Shown piece by piece: positions 10,026-20,206 of a stretch of DNA of 27,791 nt. The position numbers and the translations under genes were made by a program. A model generated the notes under the pieces. The model was not told the DNA's origin. It saw only the letters and a list, made by a program, of their open reading frames with translations, and searched no databases. The stretch lies in the NCBI GenBank assembly GCA_015680685.1, contig MNCI01017913.1, forward strand, positions 679,481-707,271. Direction: 5' to 3'. This stretch comes from Gnetum montanum (Eukaryota; Streptophyta; Gnetopsida; Gnetales; Gnetaceae). Positions within the stretch are counted from its first letter, which is position 1; each line of letters opens with the position of its first letter.

Positions 10026-11560
10026 TTTGACTTTGGAAAAAATAATAAAAACAAGGAGTTCTTGCATTGAATTGGAGTCTTATGAAAGCCTAAGAAGCCT
10101 AGAACATGATGAAATGCATGAAGAGGGTTTGATAGTCCATAAAGAAGGAGTGTTTGATTGGAGAATAATGAAGAAATGCCACAAAGGAGCGCAAACTACA
10201 TGCAACCGATGGGGAATGCAAAAGATTCGATTGCAAAAATGTCTAAGGATAAGGAACTAAACTAGCCTAACCAAGAGATATGCCAGCCAGTGGGTCCTTC
10301 CCATAGTAGGCTCATGCCCTTTTGCCCTTGCATATCCTTAAACCAAGGAGTATGTGGGTCCCACAGATGATTAATGGTTATAAAAAGTTAAGGACCTAAT
10401 TCAAAAGAATCTACCTAAGAATTTCAACATATCAAACTAAGACATTGAATAAAACATGAATAACAAGCAAAGAGGTAAACAATGAAAAGCATTTGTGGAT
10501 GAGAGAGAAGATGGAATGGAAATCCTAATTATGGTCACATGAAGTTCCTTGTGGATTTTGTAATTAAATGATCTACTAAAGTCCATCCTTAGTCTAGATC
10601 AAAACTGACCACTTTGAGTGACTTCGCATTAACACTCTAAGACTAGTCCACCCCCTTAAAATACAAGAATGCTCCCACAAATCAATCACCATTCCTTATT
10701 GAGAAGAAAAGAGAAGCAGGAAGTGAGAAGGGACCTTAGTTAGAGGGGACCTTCAGGCATGGCTAACATGTCTTTCTAGTCCCGTAATTAGTGCTTGTCA
10801 CCTATTATTTTGTCTAAGTGGTGTGCTTTGAATTCCCTTTTTTTTTTTAAGTTTTAGGTTTTTATGGATTTTTGGATGGGAACCACACCATGTAAAGACT
10901 TATTCACTTCTTGTTATTGGTCAACAACTAAATGGTAAGAAATCCATGAAAAACACTCATGCATTCAAGTGAATAGAAAGGTACAAAGAGCATTGAATCC
11001 CCTTGAAGTCACACCCTTTTCAATCCTTTTAATCTTTCCCAAGTTTGGGAACTACCAAGATCACAACCCATTAAAGTTTTATTAGTGAAAAAGGGACCTC
11101 ATATTTCCAAAACAAGAAAGACCATAGAATTTTATGGATGGGTGGATGATGTGGATTCACTACTTGTTCTATGAAAAAAAAACCATGTCTTAGTTATCAA
11201 TACCAAAATTCAAAGCTAAAACTAGACATTAGAATAAAAAACATTAAGTACAAACCACCATTAGCAACAACTACAACATCATTACATCCTACTTGCAACA
11301 AAGAAATTTATTAGAAAAACAATAAGAGAACACACCAAAATAAAGTAAAATATAAAAGAAATTATAAAATATTGAAGAAAGATAAAATGTATTAATGATG
11401 TTGTAAAATAAAAAATGGGAAAAAACAAGAAAAGTGTAAAACAAAGAGAGTGTAAAACAAAAAATTTAAAAATTGAGAAGCCACTTATATAATTAGCATA
11501 GATGGCCATCTCCCCGATGACTGAGTTGAGAGGAGGAGATCTAAAAGATTGAGCGAGGTT
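10026..11560 (-). other. 3' untranslated region of the Athila-like element
   Basis: Lies between the end of integrase and the 3' LTR. It is AT-rich with many stops. Athila elements often carry an env-like frame here. The only long minus frame (11282-11566) reads as Phe/Leu/Ile-rich sequence produced by an A-rich plus strand, and I do not call it a protein. A purine tract followed by TG occurs on the minus strand at 10651-10660. Confidence 0.5.
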
Positions 11561-11589
11561 GTCCATCTCATGAGGTGTTGCTTACACTA

Positions 11590-12192
11590 GCTTACTTGGG
11601 CTCATGGAAAGGTTTTACTTTACGCATGTTGACTAATTACTTTTTACTTGGACTTTCTAGTTTTTAGATCAACATGGTCCTAAAAGAAAAGGTTTCATAA
11701 ATGATATAAGGCCCTTCCCACCACGTTTGGAACTTAGTCTTTTGAGGGACATATGTGGGATTCTAGTAAAGGACCTTGTCTCTGGGTTGAAATTTTACTT
11801 TCCTTATTTTGAGATCAAGGTGTTTTTTTTTGAATGCCTTGTGCAATTCATTCCTAAATAGGGCTACCAATCTATTCTCATCTAGCACATTAAGGTTGAT
11901 AAGTCTTTCTTTCTATGCTAGGCTTAGGTCAAGATCAAGGTCATAAGATGTTGAAAGTATATGAAGCTCGGATTGAATAGAAAGAGTTGGCAATTTCCCG
12001 TCTAGTAGCTCATAGGGAGAATAACCTATAGGGAGTTTCAATGTTGAGTGGTATGCCCAAAGGGCATCATTAAGTTTGGTGATCCAATCTCTTCTCTATT
12101 TGCTAATTGTTCTAGTTAAGATCTTAGTGAGCTCCCTATTTGATACCTTAGCTTAATCGTTGGCTTGGGGATGGTAAGGTGTTGTTAATTTA
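11590..12192 (-). pseudogene. Integrase C-terminal half, Athila-like element
   Basis: Minus-strand translation gives HKLTTPYHPQAN, then EVSNREL-type text (VSNRELTKILTRTI), DWITKLNDALWAYHST, PIGYSPYELLDGKLPTL, and KFQTWWEGPYIIYET, the GPF/Y region at the end of Ty3 integrases. This covers the last part of the catalytic core and the C-terminal domain. Several stops interrupt it, and the frame shifts after GPYIIYE. The N-terminal half lies at 13326-13880, on the other side of an insertion. Confidence 0.85.
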
Positions 12193-12369
12193 TGTTCAAC
12201 TTGTGGACCTTTTGGTTTTGGTATGTAAAAATATTAAGAAAAATGAAAAACAAGTTTGTTTGCATGTCTATGTGATTGTTGTGCTTGTAGGACAAGAACT
12301 TGGATTAAGCAAGTTTTTGGAGAAGGATTCATCATGTAAAGGAAGATGAGGAAAGAAATCTTTGGGACA

Positions 12370-12680
12370 TAGTAAACATCTTGGAAAGATGAAGAAGGAT
12401 GTCTCTAGGAAGCAATAGATGTCTTGGCAAATTTGGAGAGAACTTAGACAAAAACATCTTCAGAAATAGTAAGATGTCTTTCTTAGACAAAGACATCTTT
12501 CACAAGGCAAAGATGTCTTTACAAATTGCAGACCAAGTCTAGAAAGATGTCTTCCATAAGACAAAGATGTCTTCTAAAGTAGAGACTTCAAAAATATGTC
12601 TTTTAGGAAACAAAGATGTCTTTCCAGAATTAAGGAAAATTTAGAGAGATGTCTCAAACACAAGAAAGATATCTCCTATG
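12370..12680. repeat. GATGTCTT-rich irregular repeat
   Basis: About ten copies of (A)AGATGTCTT(T/C) or close variants recur at 20-45 bp intervals, with one reversed copy (AGACATCTTT). They lie in the first half of the copia-like LTR, where U3 promoter elements would be expected. Confidence 0.75.
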
Positions 12681-12968
12681 ACTGTCAATGTTCGTTAGCT
12701 AGTCATTGCATGAGTTTCAAAAAGGATTTAGCAACATAGTAGCTATAAGAAGACTTGATGTGCATTGGGAAAAGTGCAATCCTTATTGTATTTATTGTAC
12801 AATTATTTGTAATCATTGAATTCTCTATTGCTCCTTGTTGTCTAGTCATTTTGGCTTTGTAAAGTGTGTTGTACCTAACTATGCAAGGATTAGCAAATTG
12901 AGTTGTAATTATTTGTTGTAATTCTTATTCTTGTTGACCTACAGGCTTGATGTGCTTGAGCTTGTTGG

Positions 12969-13127
12969 GATCTTGTAGGATTGAGTTGTTGGTGCCATGG
13001 TATAACACTTTAGTGTGGAGCTCAAGATTGTAAAAGTTGTGGAAGCCTTAAAACCACATTTCCAAGCTTGATGGAACCTTGTAGGGTTGAGTGATTAGTA
13101 CTACGGTACAACACTCTGGAGTGGGAC
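12969..13127. repeat. 106 bp imperfect tandem duplication
   Basis: CTTGTAGGATTGAGTTGTT at 12972 corresponds to CTTGTAGGGTTGAGTGATT at 13078, followed by matching GGTA(T/C)AACACT blocks. It lies inside the copia-like LTR. Confidence 0.6.
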
Positions 13128-13325
13128 TTGATGAATATATAGGGTGTGATTCCTTCAATCATATTTTAAGAGCAATAAAGTTTGGAGGTGTGCTAGTAAT
13201 CTACCCTTCGAGTGTGGACTACCCAAGTTGGGGAATCATGTTAAATTTAGTGTGTGCACTTTGTTTATTTAAGTTTTAATTTGGGAAACTTATTCATCCC
13301 GCTTCTAAGTTCAATGATCCTCACA

Positions 13326-13880
13326 ACCTCCAAGTGTTGCATGAGCTTTTAAAAGATCATGCTTGTAAAGTGAGTACTGTTATCATAAATTAGTGCACGT
13401 GGCACTTCAAACTTGCTTACAACATTTTGTTGTATAAATCATGTAGTAGTAGAAGATGTATAGTTGGTGATGGCTACTACTTTTGCCCATTTTGTACAAT
13501 AGTTAATATTATGGATGTCTTTTTGTTCAACATGGGTGTGATGGGATCCATGAAGTTAATGCCCAATATGTTGAAGGATTCTAATGGTTAGATCCACTAC
13601 TAAGAATCCTCCATTTGAGTGGTCATCCCACCATCATGTTGACAGTGTTCACAAGAGTGAACAAAGTTGTTAATGTCCTTGAAGATTGTTGGCCAATAAT
13701 ACTCTGCCATTGGGATCTTAATGATCATGTGTCTCCCTACATAGTGGCCTCCACAAGTGCCCTCATGAGTGTCTTGGATGACATGTAGTTGATCAGCATT
13801 AGGAACACACAAATGAACTAGGCCATTGGTGCATATGTTGTAAAGATGTCCATTGATCTGCATGAAGCGTTTGGGTTGAT
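13326..13880 (-). pseudogene. Integrase N-terminal half, zinc finger and core
   Basis: An open 87-codon frame (13600-13863) contains the integrase H2C2 zinc-binding region: HEGTCGGHYVGRH, then AEYYWPTIFKDI and CEHCQHDGG. The catalytic core follows across stops: YCTKWAKVVAITNYTS, VVSKFEVPRALIYDN and THFTSMIF, with the second core Asp in the IYDN motif. It breaks at QHLEV beside the insertion at 13325. The zinc ligands are present although the gene is otherwise broken. Confidence 0.88.
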
Positions 13881-13989
13881 GAAGAAACTACTGTTTCTTC
13901 CTGTGGTCTAGCTCTTATGGCATCTCTTGAGTAAGAAGATAAGTGAGGATGCCATCGTACCAATTTGGTTCAATGGACACTTCTTCATT

Positions 13990-14480
13990 TATAGCATTAG
14001 CAAAGAGGAGTTCATTAGGCAATTGATTAGAGAGTTTGCTCTCCTCCTCTTTGTTGTCCCTTCATAACCAAGACAAGTGGTCAACGATCATGTTCTCAAT
14101 TCCCTTTTGATATGCCATTGTAAGATCGAATTACTACAAGATCAAAAGCCACCATATGACATGGGGACTTACTATCAGTTTGTTCATCAAGAAACAAATT
14201 ACATTGTGGTCTATGTGCACGAACTTCTTATACCCAAGCACATAGTGCTTGAATTTATTCAAGGCATACACCAATGCCATGAATTCTTTCTTCATCATGG
14301 TGTAGGTGAGTTGTGCACCCACAATGTTTCAGCTTGTGCAATGGATGTAGTATGAATGTTTCTAATTATCCAACTATGTAAGTGTGGCTCCCAAGGCATA
14401 GTTCAATGCATCTATCATGATGTGAAATGGTCAAGACCAATCAAGTGCTCGTAGAATTGGAGTTTTTACAAGCTTTTCTT
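13990..14480 (-). pseudogene. RNase H domain, Athila-like element
   Basis: Minus-strand text includes FHIMIDALNYALGATLT (first catalytic Asp), then TYTMMKKEFMALVYALNKF (catalytic Glu), FVHIDHNVICFLMNK (third acidic residue) and the linker KGIENMIVDHLSWL that leads to integrase. These are the expected Ty3 RNase H blocks in order. Stops occur before IVGAQLT and after WWLLIL. Confidence 0.87.
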
Positions 14481-15520
14481 TGAGTTGTTGGAATGCCTTC
14501 TCACATTCCTCGGTCCATATGAATGGAGCATCTTTCTTTGTCAACTCCACCAATAGTTTGGTGATCTTAGAAAAATTTTCTATGAATCACTAGTAGTAGC
14601 TAGTGTGACCAAGGAATGACTGGACATCTTTAATAATTTTGAACTAATGGGTTATTCCTTGGATGACCCTAATCTTTTCAAAATCCACCTCAATCCTTGC
14701 TTGTGAGATTCTATGTCCCAACACAATGTCCTCATAGACCATCAGATGGCTCTTTTGCTAATTGAGCCAAAGATTGGTCTTCATACATCTTTCAAGCACT
14801 TGCTCAAGGTGGTCCAGGGCTTGCTCAAATTTAGTGCCATAGGTGGAGAAGTCGCCCCACTACCAATTTGTTGTTGAAAAATGCTAAGGACAAGGCTTTG
14901 GAAGGTTGCAGGGGCATTGTATAGACCAAAAGGCATCTTTTTGTATGCAAAAGTCCTCCATGGACTTGTAAATGTAATTTTGGCCTAATCCTTCAGTGTG
15001 ATTTGATTCTAGTTATAGCCACTATAACCATCCAAAAAGTTGTAATAGTGATGCCCAGAGATAGTCTCCAACACCTGGTCCACAAATGGTAATGAGAAAT
15101 AATCTTTGTAGGTTGTCATGTTTAATAGCCTGAAGTTAATATAGATCCTCCACTTGTCATATTTTTTCAGCATAATCACAAGTGGGCTAACTTATTATCT
15201 ACAATTGAATAAATGAACCCCACCTTGAGGAGTTGTTCAATCTCCTCCTTGATGATTTGCTTCAACTTGGAGTTCAACCGACACTGCGACTACCTCTTTA
15301 GCTTTATGGAGGGATCAGTATAAATGCAATGCTAGCATATCCAAGGATCAATCCTAGCGAGTTCAAGATATGGCCAAGTAAAGGTTGTTGGCCATTTGTT
15401 AACCACCTTCAACAACATCTCTTTTTGTTCAAGAGTAAGGTTGGCATTGATTATTACTAGCTTGCAATGTTGTAGAAATACATATTCCATGCTAGGAAGT
15501 AAAGTTTTCAACTTCAAGGG
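14480..15520 (-). pseudogene. Reverse transcriptase, Athila-like element
   Basis: In minus-strand order: the pre-RT segment (LKTLLPSMEYVFLQ, LTLEQKEMLLKVVNKW), then RRLN-like QCRLNSKLKQIIKEEIEQL, KYDKWRIYINFRLLNMTT, the catalytic-site text FLDGYSGYNQ, KDAFWSIQC-like fingers, and the YVDD position. There the frame reads WGDFSTYGTKFEQALDHL, so the first Asp of the usual VDD is Gly (codon 14854-14856). The connection (SFLGHTSYY, FIENFSKITKLLVELTKKD) follows. Multiple stops and the lost Asp make it inactive. Confidence 0.88.
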
Positions 15521-15869
15521 CTTCTATTTAAAATTTTTAGGGGTCTCTAACTCTCCCCAATAAGTATCATCAAAGAGTTGGCAATGAACTTGCTCTAGTT
15601 CATCCATGCCTTCAACATAGGTACGTGTTAAGCTCTTAGTGGGTTTCATGCAAACTATGCTACTTTCAAGATCAGTTGTTAGCCACTAGATGCCATCCTA
15701 TTTTGTGGCTATTGTGTATAGGAACCTTTGAATTTTAGATTCATCTGTACACTATCTACATATTGTGATTAATGTGCTTTTAATGGCCCATAGTTTCTGC
15801 ACACAATTGCACCATGTGTCACTATATGTGATGCATGGAACTTTCTTCTTCTTGATCTTTTCAAGTGCA

Positions 15870-16240
15870 TTTTCTTTACAAATATCCAGGAAAAGATCTT
15901 TGATTCCTAAACCATGCATCAATGGTACTTATCCAAGCCCTTTCCATGATGATTAGGAAGTCCCCCTTATAATTGTTAACACAGATTACTAAGAAGTTAG
16001 CAAGATAGGACCATCCATAAATGGTAGTCACAATGTTCTCCACCAGTCCCAAGGAAATAGTGATGGATTGGTCTGCTAACTCAAGGAAAATGTTACTTTT
16101 CTTAAGTGGAGGCAACTTTTAGGCTTTGTACATCTCATGAGAAATTAGATTAACACTAGAACCTGAATGTAGAAGAGCTTTGCAAGCCTCATTCCCAATG
16201 ATTTGGAGATACATTTAGGGATTCCTAGGATCATATCATT
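15870..16240 (-). pseudogene. Retropepsin-like protease, catalytic Asp changed to His
   Basis: The minus strand reads LQIIGNEACKALLHSGSS, then VNLISHEMYKA, a stop, LPPLKKSNIFLELADQSITI and LGLVENIVTTIYG. The LADxSI...PLGIxE pattern is typical of plant Ty3 proteases. The catalytic D-S/T-G triad reads HSGS: the codon at 16167-16169 is CAT where Asp (GAT/GAC) is expected, a one-base change. The flap-region text DFLIIMERAWIST resembles the usual ILGRPFLAT block. Confidence 0.85.
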
Positions 16241-16249
16241 TTCTAGGAA

Positions 16250-18843
16250 GGTGGCCAGCCTTTATCAAATTAGTTACTGGATGGGTTAGCATGACAGTGT
16301 GCACTTTAGGAGGTGTTTGGTTTGAAGGGGACTCGAATGGATTGGATGTAAAGGATGAGAAAGAAGTAGGATTATCAACAGCATGAGTCTGTGAAGGCTT
16401 TGTAGCATTGCTGGTTTGAAAAAATGGTCTTTTTCTCGGTCTAGGTTTCAAACCACTTGGCTAAGAAGCCAATTGTAAGTTAATAGCCCTAGTAGCATTA
16501 CATTGTTGCAACTAGGCTAGAATTTTTCCCTGCATAAATGGAGTAGGTAGTAATTGGGTTGAGGGTGGAGGTACATGCATGGAAGGATGATAAGAATGAT
16601 AAGGATATGGGGACTCCTCTCCTGGAGATGGAGAATGAGCTCTATAATACTCAGGAGGGTAGTAGTGATGCTAGAATAAGGAGTAATTGGAAAAGTCACA
16701 TGGAGACATGGGTTACTAAACATAGTAACCATATGGATCAAGCTATCTGTAAGGGTACTATTGCCTTGGTGGTGGCATCCCCCATGATTATGGATGTTCT
16801 CACTAATGATACTGCTCAAATGGTTGTGGTGGAGATCCACTTGGATAATAGGCTTGTTGTGGTGGAATTGCCATGGATTGCCTTGAGGATAACTCAATCT
16901 TTTGGATGCTTACCTTTTGGCTAGTCTAGGATTTAGAGTGTACACCCCAAATTCTTGCAAGTGTGATATAATAGAAAAACATCCCTTAGAATGTTCATTT
17001 TGGTAGATGTCACACCCATCATCATCATTTGATTTGGATTCCACAACCTCTTCTACTATAGTAGCCTTGTCCTTACCCCTTTGGTGGGCACGTTTTACTT
17101 CCTTCCTTCTTCTAGGATCACAATTACTACTTTGTTTTTTGGATGCCTCTACTATCTTTAGAGCTATTTGGAACTTTTCATCCAAAGAGTTCCACATTTT
17201 ATCTACCTTAGTCAAAATTTTAGAGATAGATTTCTAAATTGGTAAGGTCTTTTGTTGCACCACCTCATTAAGTGGTGCCTTCTTCTTATTATCAACAAAT
17301 CAGACTTTTCTTTTTCTGATGGAAGGGTCCTAGTTGTACTCCTCTACACTTTCTATTTTTGTAAGCTCTCCTTCTGCTTTAACAACCTACTCAATGAGCC
17401 TTGGATCTAATGGGCTCTAAGTTCTGACAATCTCCCTTGGGCATAGACCCAAATAATTCTTCTTTTTTTTTATTGGATTCCATCTATGATATGGTGAAGC
17501 TACTTCCTTTCAGAATAACCATGGCCAAGAAATTAGTGCAAAAGGGAATAGTACCTATCCATGGCTATGTCCAAGGGCTCATGTGTTCCTTGTCACCAAC
17601 CTTATATTTACTTTCTCAAGTTGGACATTCTAGAGTACATTTGATATTTGTCATTAAATAACTCAAGCATCATACTACATCTATGGATTAATTCTAGCTC
17701 TAAAGACTAGTACCAACTTGTAGCTTGTTTTATGAGTGTCCTTAGGAATAGTCTAAGTTTTTATCATTCATTCTCTATGTTCTGTAAGGCACAAGCATTG
17801 TGAAAGGCTTGTAGATGGTTATATAGATCTAAGTTGTATCCCCCTTCAAATTCGAGGATGTTGTACATATCCAACCACTTTATTTAGCTATCTTTCACAT
17901 GCCTTGTTAGAATTCTAACTACCTTTGTGATGTTCAACATGTTTCGAGTAGCAAGCAAAGGCTCATCATAGTCATGGCCTTTATGATGGCTGTGATGCCT
18001 ATGATGCCCTATGCTCTCTGTTCTCTCATAATGGTGGAACTTCCTTGAATGCCCACATCCCCGATCTTGATCATTTTGCTGGGCTTTATGATCATGATCA
18101 TCTCTATCTTACTGGTCACCTCCATCATGATGACATCCTCTATAGCTTCGGTCAAAGCTATAGGAGGAAGAAGAGGATGACGAAGGTGAAGAGCAAGGGG
18201 GACTACCACCATGGTGCCTACCACCCCCTCTTCAATGATCATGGCCATGATCATCATTGTGATGCCTGTCCTTGCCCCTGCCATGACTCCCATATTTGGA
18301 TCCCCCATGATCATTGGACCCATTTTTACCTGAACCAAAACTATTTACAGTGGACTGTAAATTCTAGTTCAATCCTCCTTCATCTAAACCAAGGGGAGGA
18401 GAGTTAGTGAAATGAGAACTCCTAGAGAAGGGATCTTCATTGTCTTTTTGACCTAGCAGGAACAAGGGATTATTGAACCGTTTTCCCTTTGCAACTTCAT
18501 AGCATTTCTCCTACTGTTAATTGATTTTACATTGTGCTTCAATGGAATGGTAATCCTTAGAATCATGATCCTACATAACGTATTTAGCATGTATCCCATG
18601 GATGCCCAACCTCATAAGAGTTTGTTGGAGCATCGTAGGAATTGATCGATTAGGTAGCAACACAATGTTTTCCTCCATATCTCTCCACAACATTTGATCA
18701 TCTTGATGTAGGATGAAGGTGAAATTGAGCACATACTCATCAAGATGAGTATATACCACTTGACATTATTGGGGCACTAGATAGTTTGATCGTTCATTTC
18801 TTGGATTGGATGTGTGCTCAAATTTTGGCGGAGAATCATCCCT
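16250..18843 (-). pseudogene. gag of the Athila-like element, with unusual low-complexity parts
   Basis: In minus-strand order: N-terminal DDSPPKFEHTSNPRNERSNY; THLDEYVLNFTFIL near 18745; a Gly/His/Asp/Ser-rich stretch over 17980-18390 (YGSHGRGKDRHH, HHRHHSHHKGHDYDE); the capsid-like core ILTRHVKDS, KWLDMYNILEFEGGYNLDLY, LRLFLRTLIKQATSWY near 17700-17900; a charged region VDKMWNSLDEKFQIALKI (near 17200) with RRRKEVKRAHQRGKDK; a Pro/Tyr-rich stretch at 16530-16880 (PPQQAYYPSGSPPQP, HYYPPEYYRAHSPSPG); and a basic Ser/Pro linker to protease (LKPRPRKRPFFQTSN). No CCHC knuckle was seen. Stops occur throughout. Open plus-strand frames here (18045-18407, 16559-16924) are antisense shadows. Confidence 0.75.
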
Positions 18844-18994
18844 GTGAGAAGAAGAAATTTTGAATTAGAAGAAAATTAATAGTATTTTTTTACAATTTTT
18901 ATTAGTGTTAGAATGATTGTGACTTTAAGGTTTAATCTAATAATGTTGAATGATTTTTCACTAGGTCATAGATAGTGCATGAAACTAGCTGAAG

Positions 18995-19012
18995 TCCTTA
19001 GCAACAGTGCCA
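18995..19012 (-). promoter_or_regulatory. Primer binding site, tRNA-Asp type
   Basis: Directly inside the 5' LTR the minus strand reads TGGCACTGTTGCTAAGGA. The plant tRNA-Asp primer site is TGGCGCCGTTGCCGGGGA, and most differences are the C-to-T or G-to-A changes expected from decay of methylated cytosines. Its position one base from the LTR end fixes the element's orientation. Confidence 0.8.
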
Positions 19013-19358
19013 ATGATGAGCAACAAGTATATCCTATGCCCAATCATACAAATTACTAGCATTCACAAGTGATTTGATTGAATTCCAAGGACTTTAGATT
19101 TCTAAGTACACTAGCTCTAGGAGGTGAATCTAATCATGACAATCATTGTCTTCGCAGTCATACTTGTGAAAAGTGTATGGTTAAGTGTAATTGAAGCCTA
19201 TGATTTTTATCATTTTATCTTTTAGGAATTAATTCGCTAAAGAATAAATAATAAATAAATTTTAATGTTTAACTAACTATTTGATCTAATAATTAACTGA
19301 TGTCTAACTACTCCTAACATAAGCATGTGTTCCCACTTTCTGTACACATCTTGAACAT

Positions 19359-19451
19359 ATATAATGCTATTAGATTACCAAGCATTAAGTGCTACTGGGA
19401 TTACNATATAATGCTATTAGATTACCAAGCATTAAGTGCTACTGGGATTAC
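19359..19451. other. N flanked by exact 46 bp duplication
   Basis: Bases 19359-19404 and 19406-19451 are identical and separated by a single N at 19405. The other LTR has only one copy of this segment. An unmerged contig overlap explains this better than a biological repeat. Confidence 0.85.
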
Positions 19452-19802
19452 TAAGTGTTAGATGTATGCTCAAAGTGTTCATACTTATGTGCTTTAATTA
19501 ATGGCTATTTAATTTATATTAATTATTTTAAATAGAATTCATTGAAGTAAAATGCATGAATAATAAATGCATTAAGTAAAATATTAAGCTATTCCAAATG
19601 CTGCAAGGTTTATGAAGAAAGCTCATCTTTATTGCTTGTCACATTGAAGTGCTTAGGTACATCAATGTTTGAACAAAGATTTATATACTTCTCACTCCAA
19701 CTACAGGCACTTAGAAAAATATTCTAATTATTAGGAAGAAAAACTCCAAGAGCTTCGCTGCACTCTAACTTACGAATGTCATAAATGTGGCTAGCTTGTG
19801 CA

Positions 19803-19810
19803 TTTATATA
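19803..19810 (-). promoter_or_regulatory. TATA box in 5' LTR
   Basis: TATATAAA on the minus strand, conserved with 9676-9685 in the other LTR, would drive transcription of the element toward lower coordinates. Confidence 0.5.
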
Positions 19811-19963
19811 GGTGACAATAAACATTGTGTTGACACATACGCATCAATGTGTCAGACCATGTGTCAACGAGATCACATCAATGGGCTGGCTTCAACTGGA
19901 TCGTGTTGACGGGCTCGCATTGATGGGATCCCATTGATGCAACCAAAGAGACGCACTTCATCA

Positions 19964-19989
19964 ACTAGGATAATGATGATGATGATGAG
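19964..19989 (+). mobile_element. Target duplication and (GAT)n tail of the interrupted LINE
   Basis: ACTAG followed by GATAATGATGATGATGATGA resumes the LINE cut at 8931 (GGCTAG). The second LINE copy has the same join, AGTTAGGATGATGATGATG on its own strand. Together these place the LTR element's insertion point at the LINE's last bases. Confidence 0.8.
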
Positions 19990-20206
19990 ATTATGAATAC
20001 TACTTAAGAAATAGATGGTTGCATCAATGAAAGGTATGGCTTCAATCATGAAATATTGTAATAGAGGATTTTCCTTTAATTAAAAAACTCTTCAGGAAGA
20101 TTATAAAAGAAAAATTCTTAACTAATGTTTGGTTGAACACATCAGGAAAAAAATATTTCTATTTATATTCTATTAAAGGAGGTTTGTTATCTAGTAACCA
20201 AAAGTA

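Larger units (their letters stand above)
12193..13325 (+). mobile_element. Insertion in integrase, probable solo Ty1/copia LTR
   Basis: Interrupts integrase between QHLEV and HKLTTPYHPQ. It starts TGTTCAACTTGTGG and ends with TTATTCATCCCGCTTCTAAG then GATCCTCACA, resembling the ends of plant copia LTRs (TGTT...CA with a C/T-rich block near the 3' end). No coding domain is present. It contains a GATGTCTT-rich zone (12370-12680) and a 106 bp internal duplication. Removing it keeps the integrase frame. Target duplications are unclear: the flanks ATTTA and ACCTC differ, while GTTCAA occurs near both edges (12194 and 13309), so each border could be off by about 20 bp. Confidence 0.5.
8932..19963 (-). 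mobile_element. Athila-like Ty3/gypsy LTR retrotransposon, full length but decayed
   Basis: Both ends carry related LTRs (8932 and 19014). Between them on the minus strand run gag, protease, RT, RNase H and integrase in Ty3 order. The primer site matches tRNA-Asp, as in Athila-type elements, and the protease and pre-RT wording resembles that group (inference). Host LINE sequence resumes after 19963, and GCTAG (8927-8931) and ACTAG (19964-19968) form a 4/5 target-site duplication. LTR divergence, stops in every domain and a 1.1 kb insertion show that it is old. No intact env-like frame was found. Confidence 0.85.
19014..19963 (-). repeat. 5' LTR of the Athila-like element
   Basis: Begins TGATGAGCAAC on the plus strand and ends CTTCATCA, next to the ACTAG target copy. 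It aligns with 8932-10025. The minus-strand TATA box is at 19803-19810, leaving a U3 of about 150 bp that is rich in CATCAA/GTTGAC motifs. The 950 bp length includes a 46 bp duplication around the N at 19405; without it the LTR is about 903 bp. Confidence 0.85.

Noticed and set aside
9687-10260. Open frames on both strands in and beside the 3' LTR
   Set aside because: They lie inside LTR sequence or straddle its end, and are not open in the 5' LTR.
11282-11566. Membrane-like env protein of the Athila-like element
   Set aside because: The hydrophobic run is a reading of an A-rich plus strand (TTT/ATT codons); no signal peptide, cleavage site or conserved env feature is seen.
16559-16924. Plus-strand 121-codon frame and overlapping minus 126-codon frame in gag
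   Set aside because: The real gag text here is in a third (minus) frame, Pro/Tyr-rich and interrupted by stops.
18045-18407. Plus-strand 120-codon His/Asp-rich frame
   Set aside because: It is the antisense of the His/Gly-rich Gag segment; the minus strand has the gag context on both sides.
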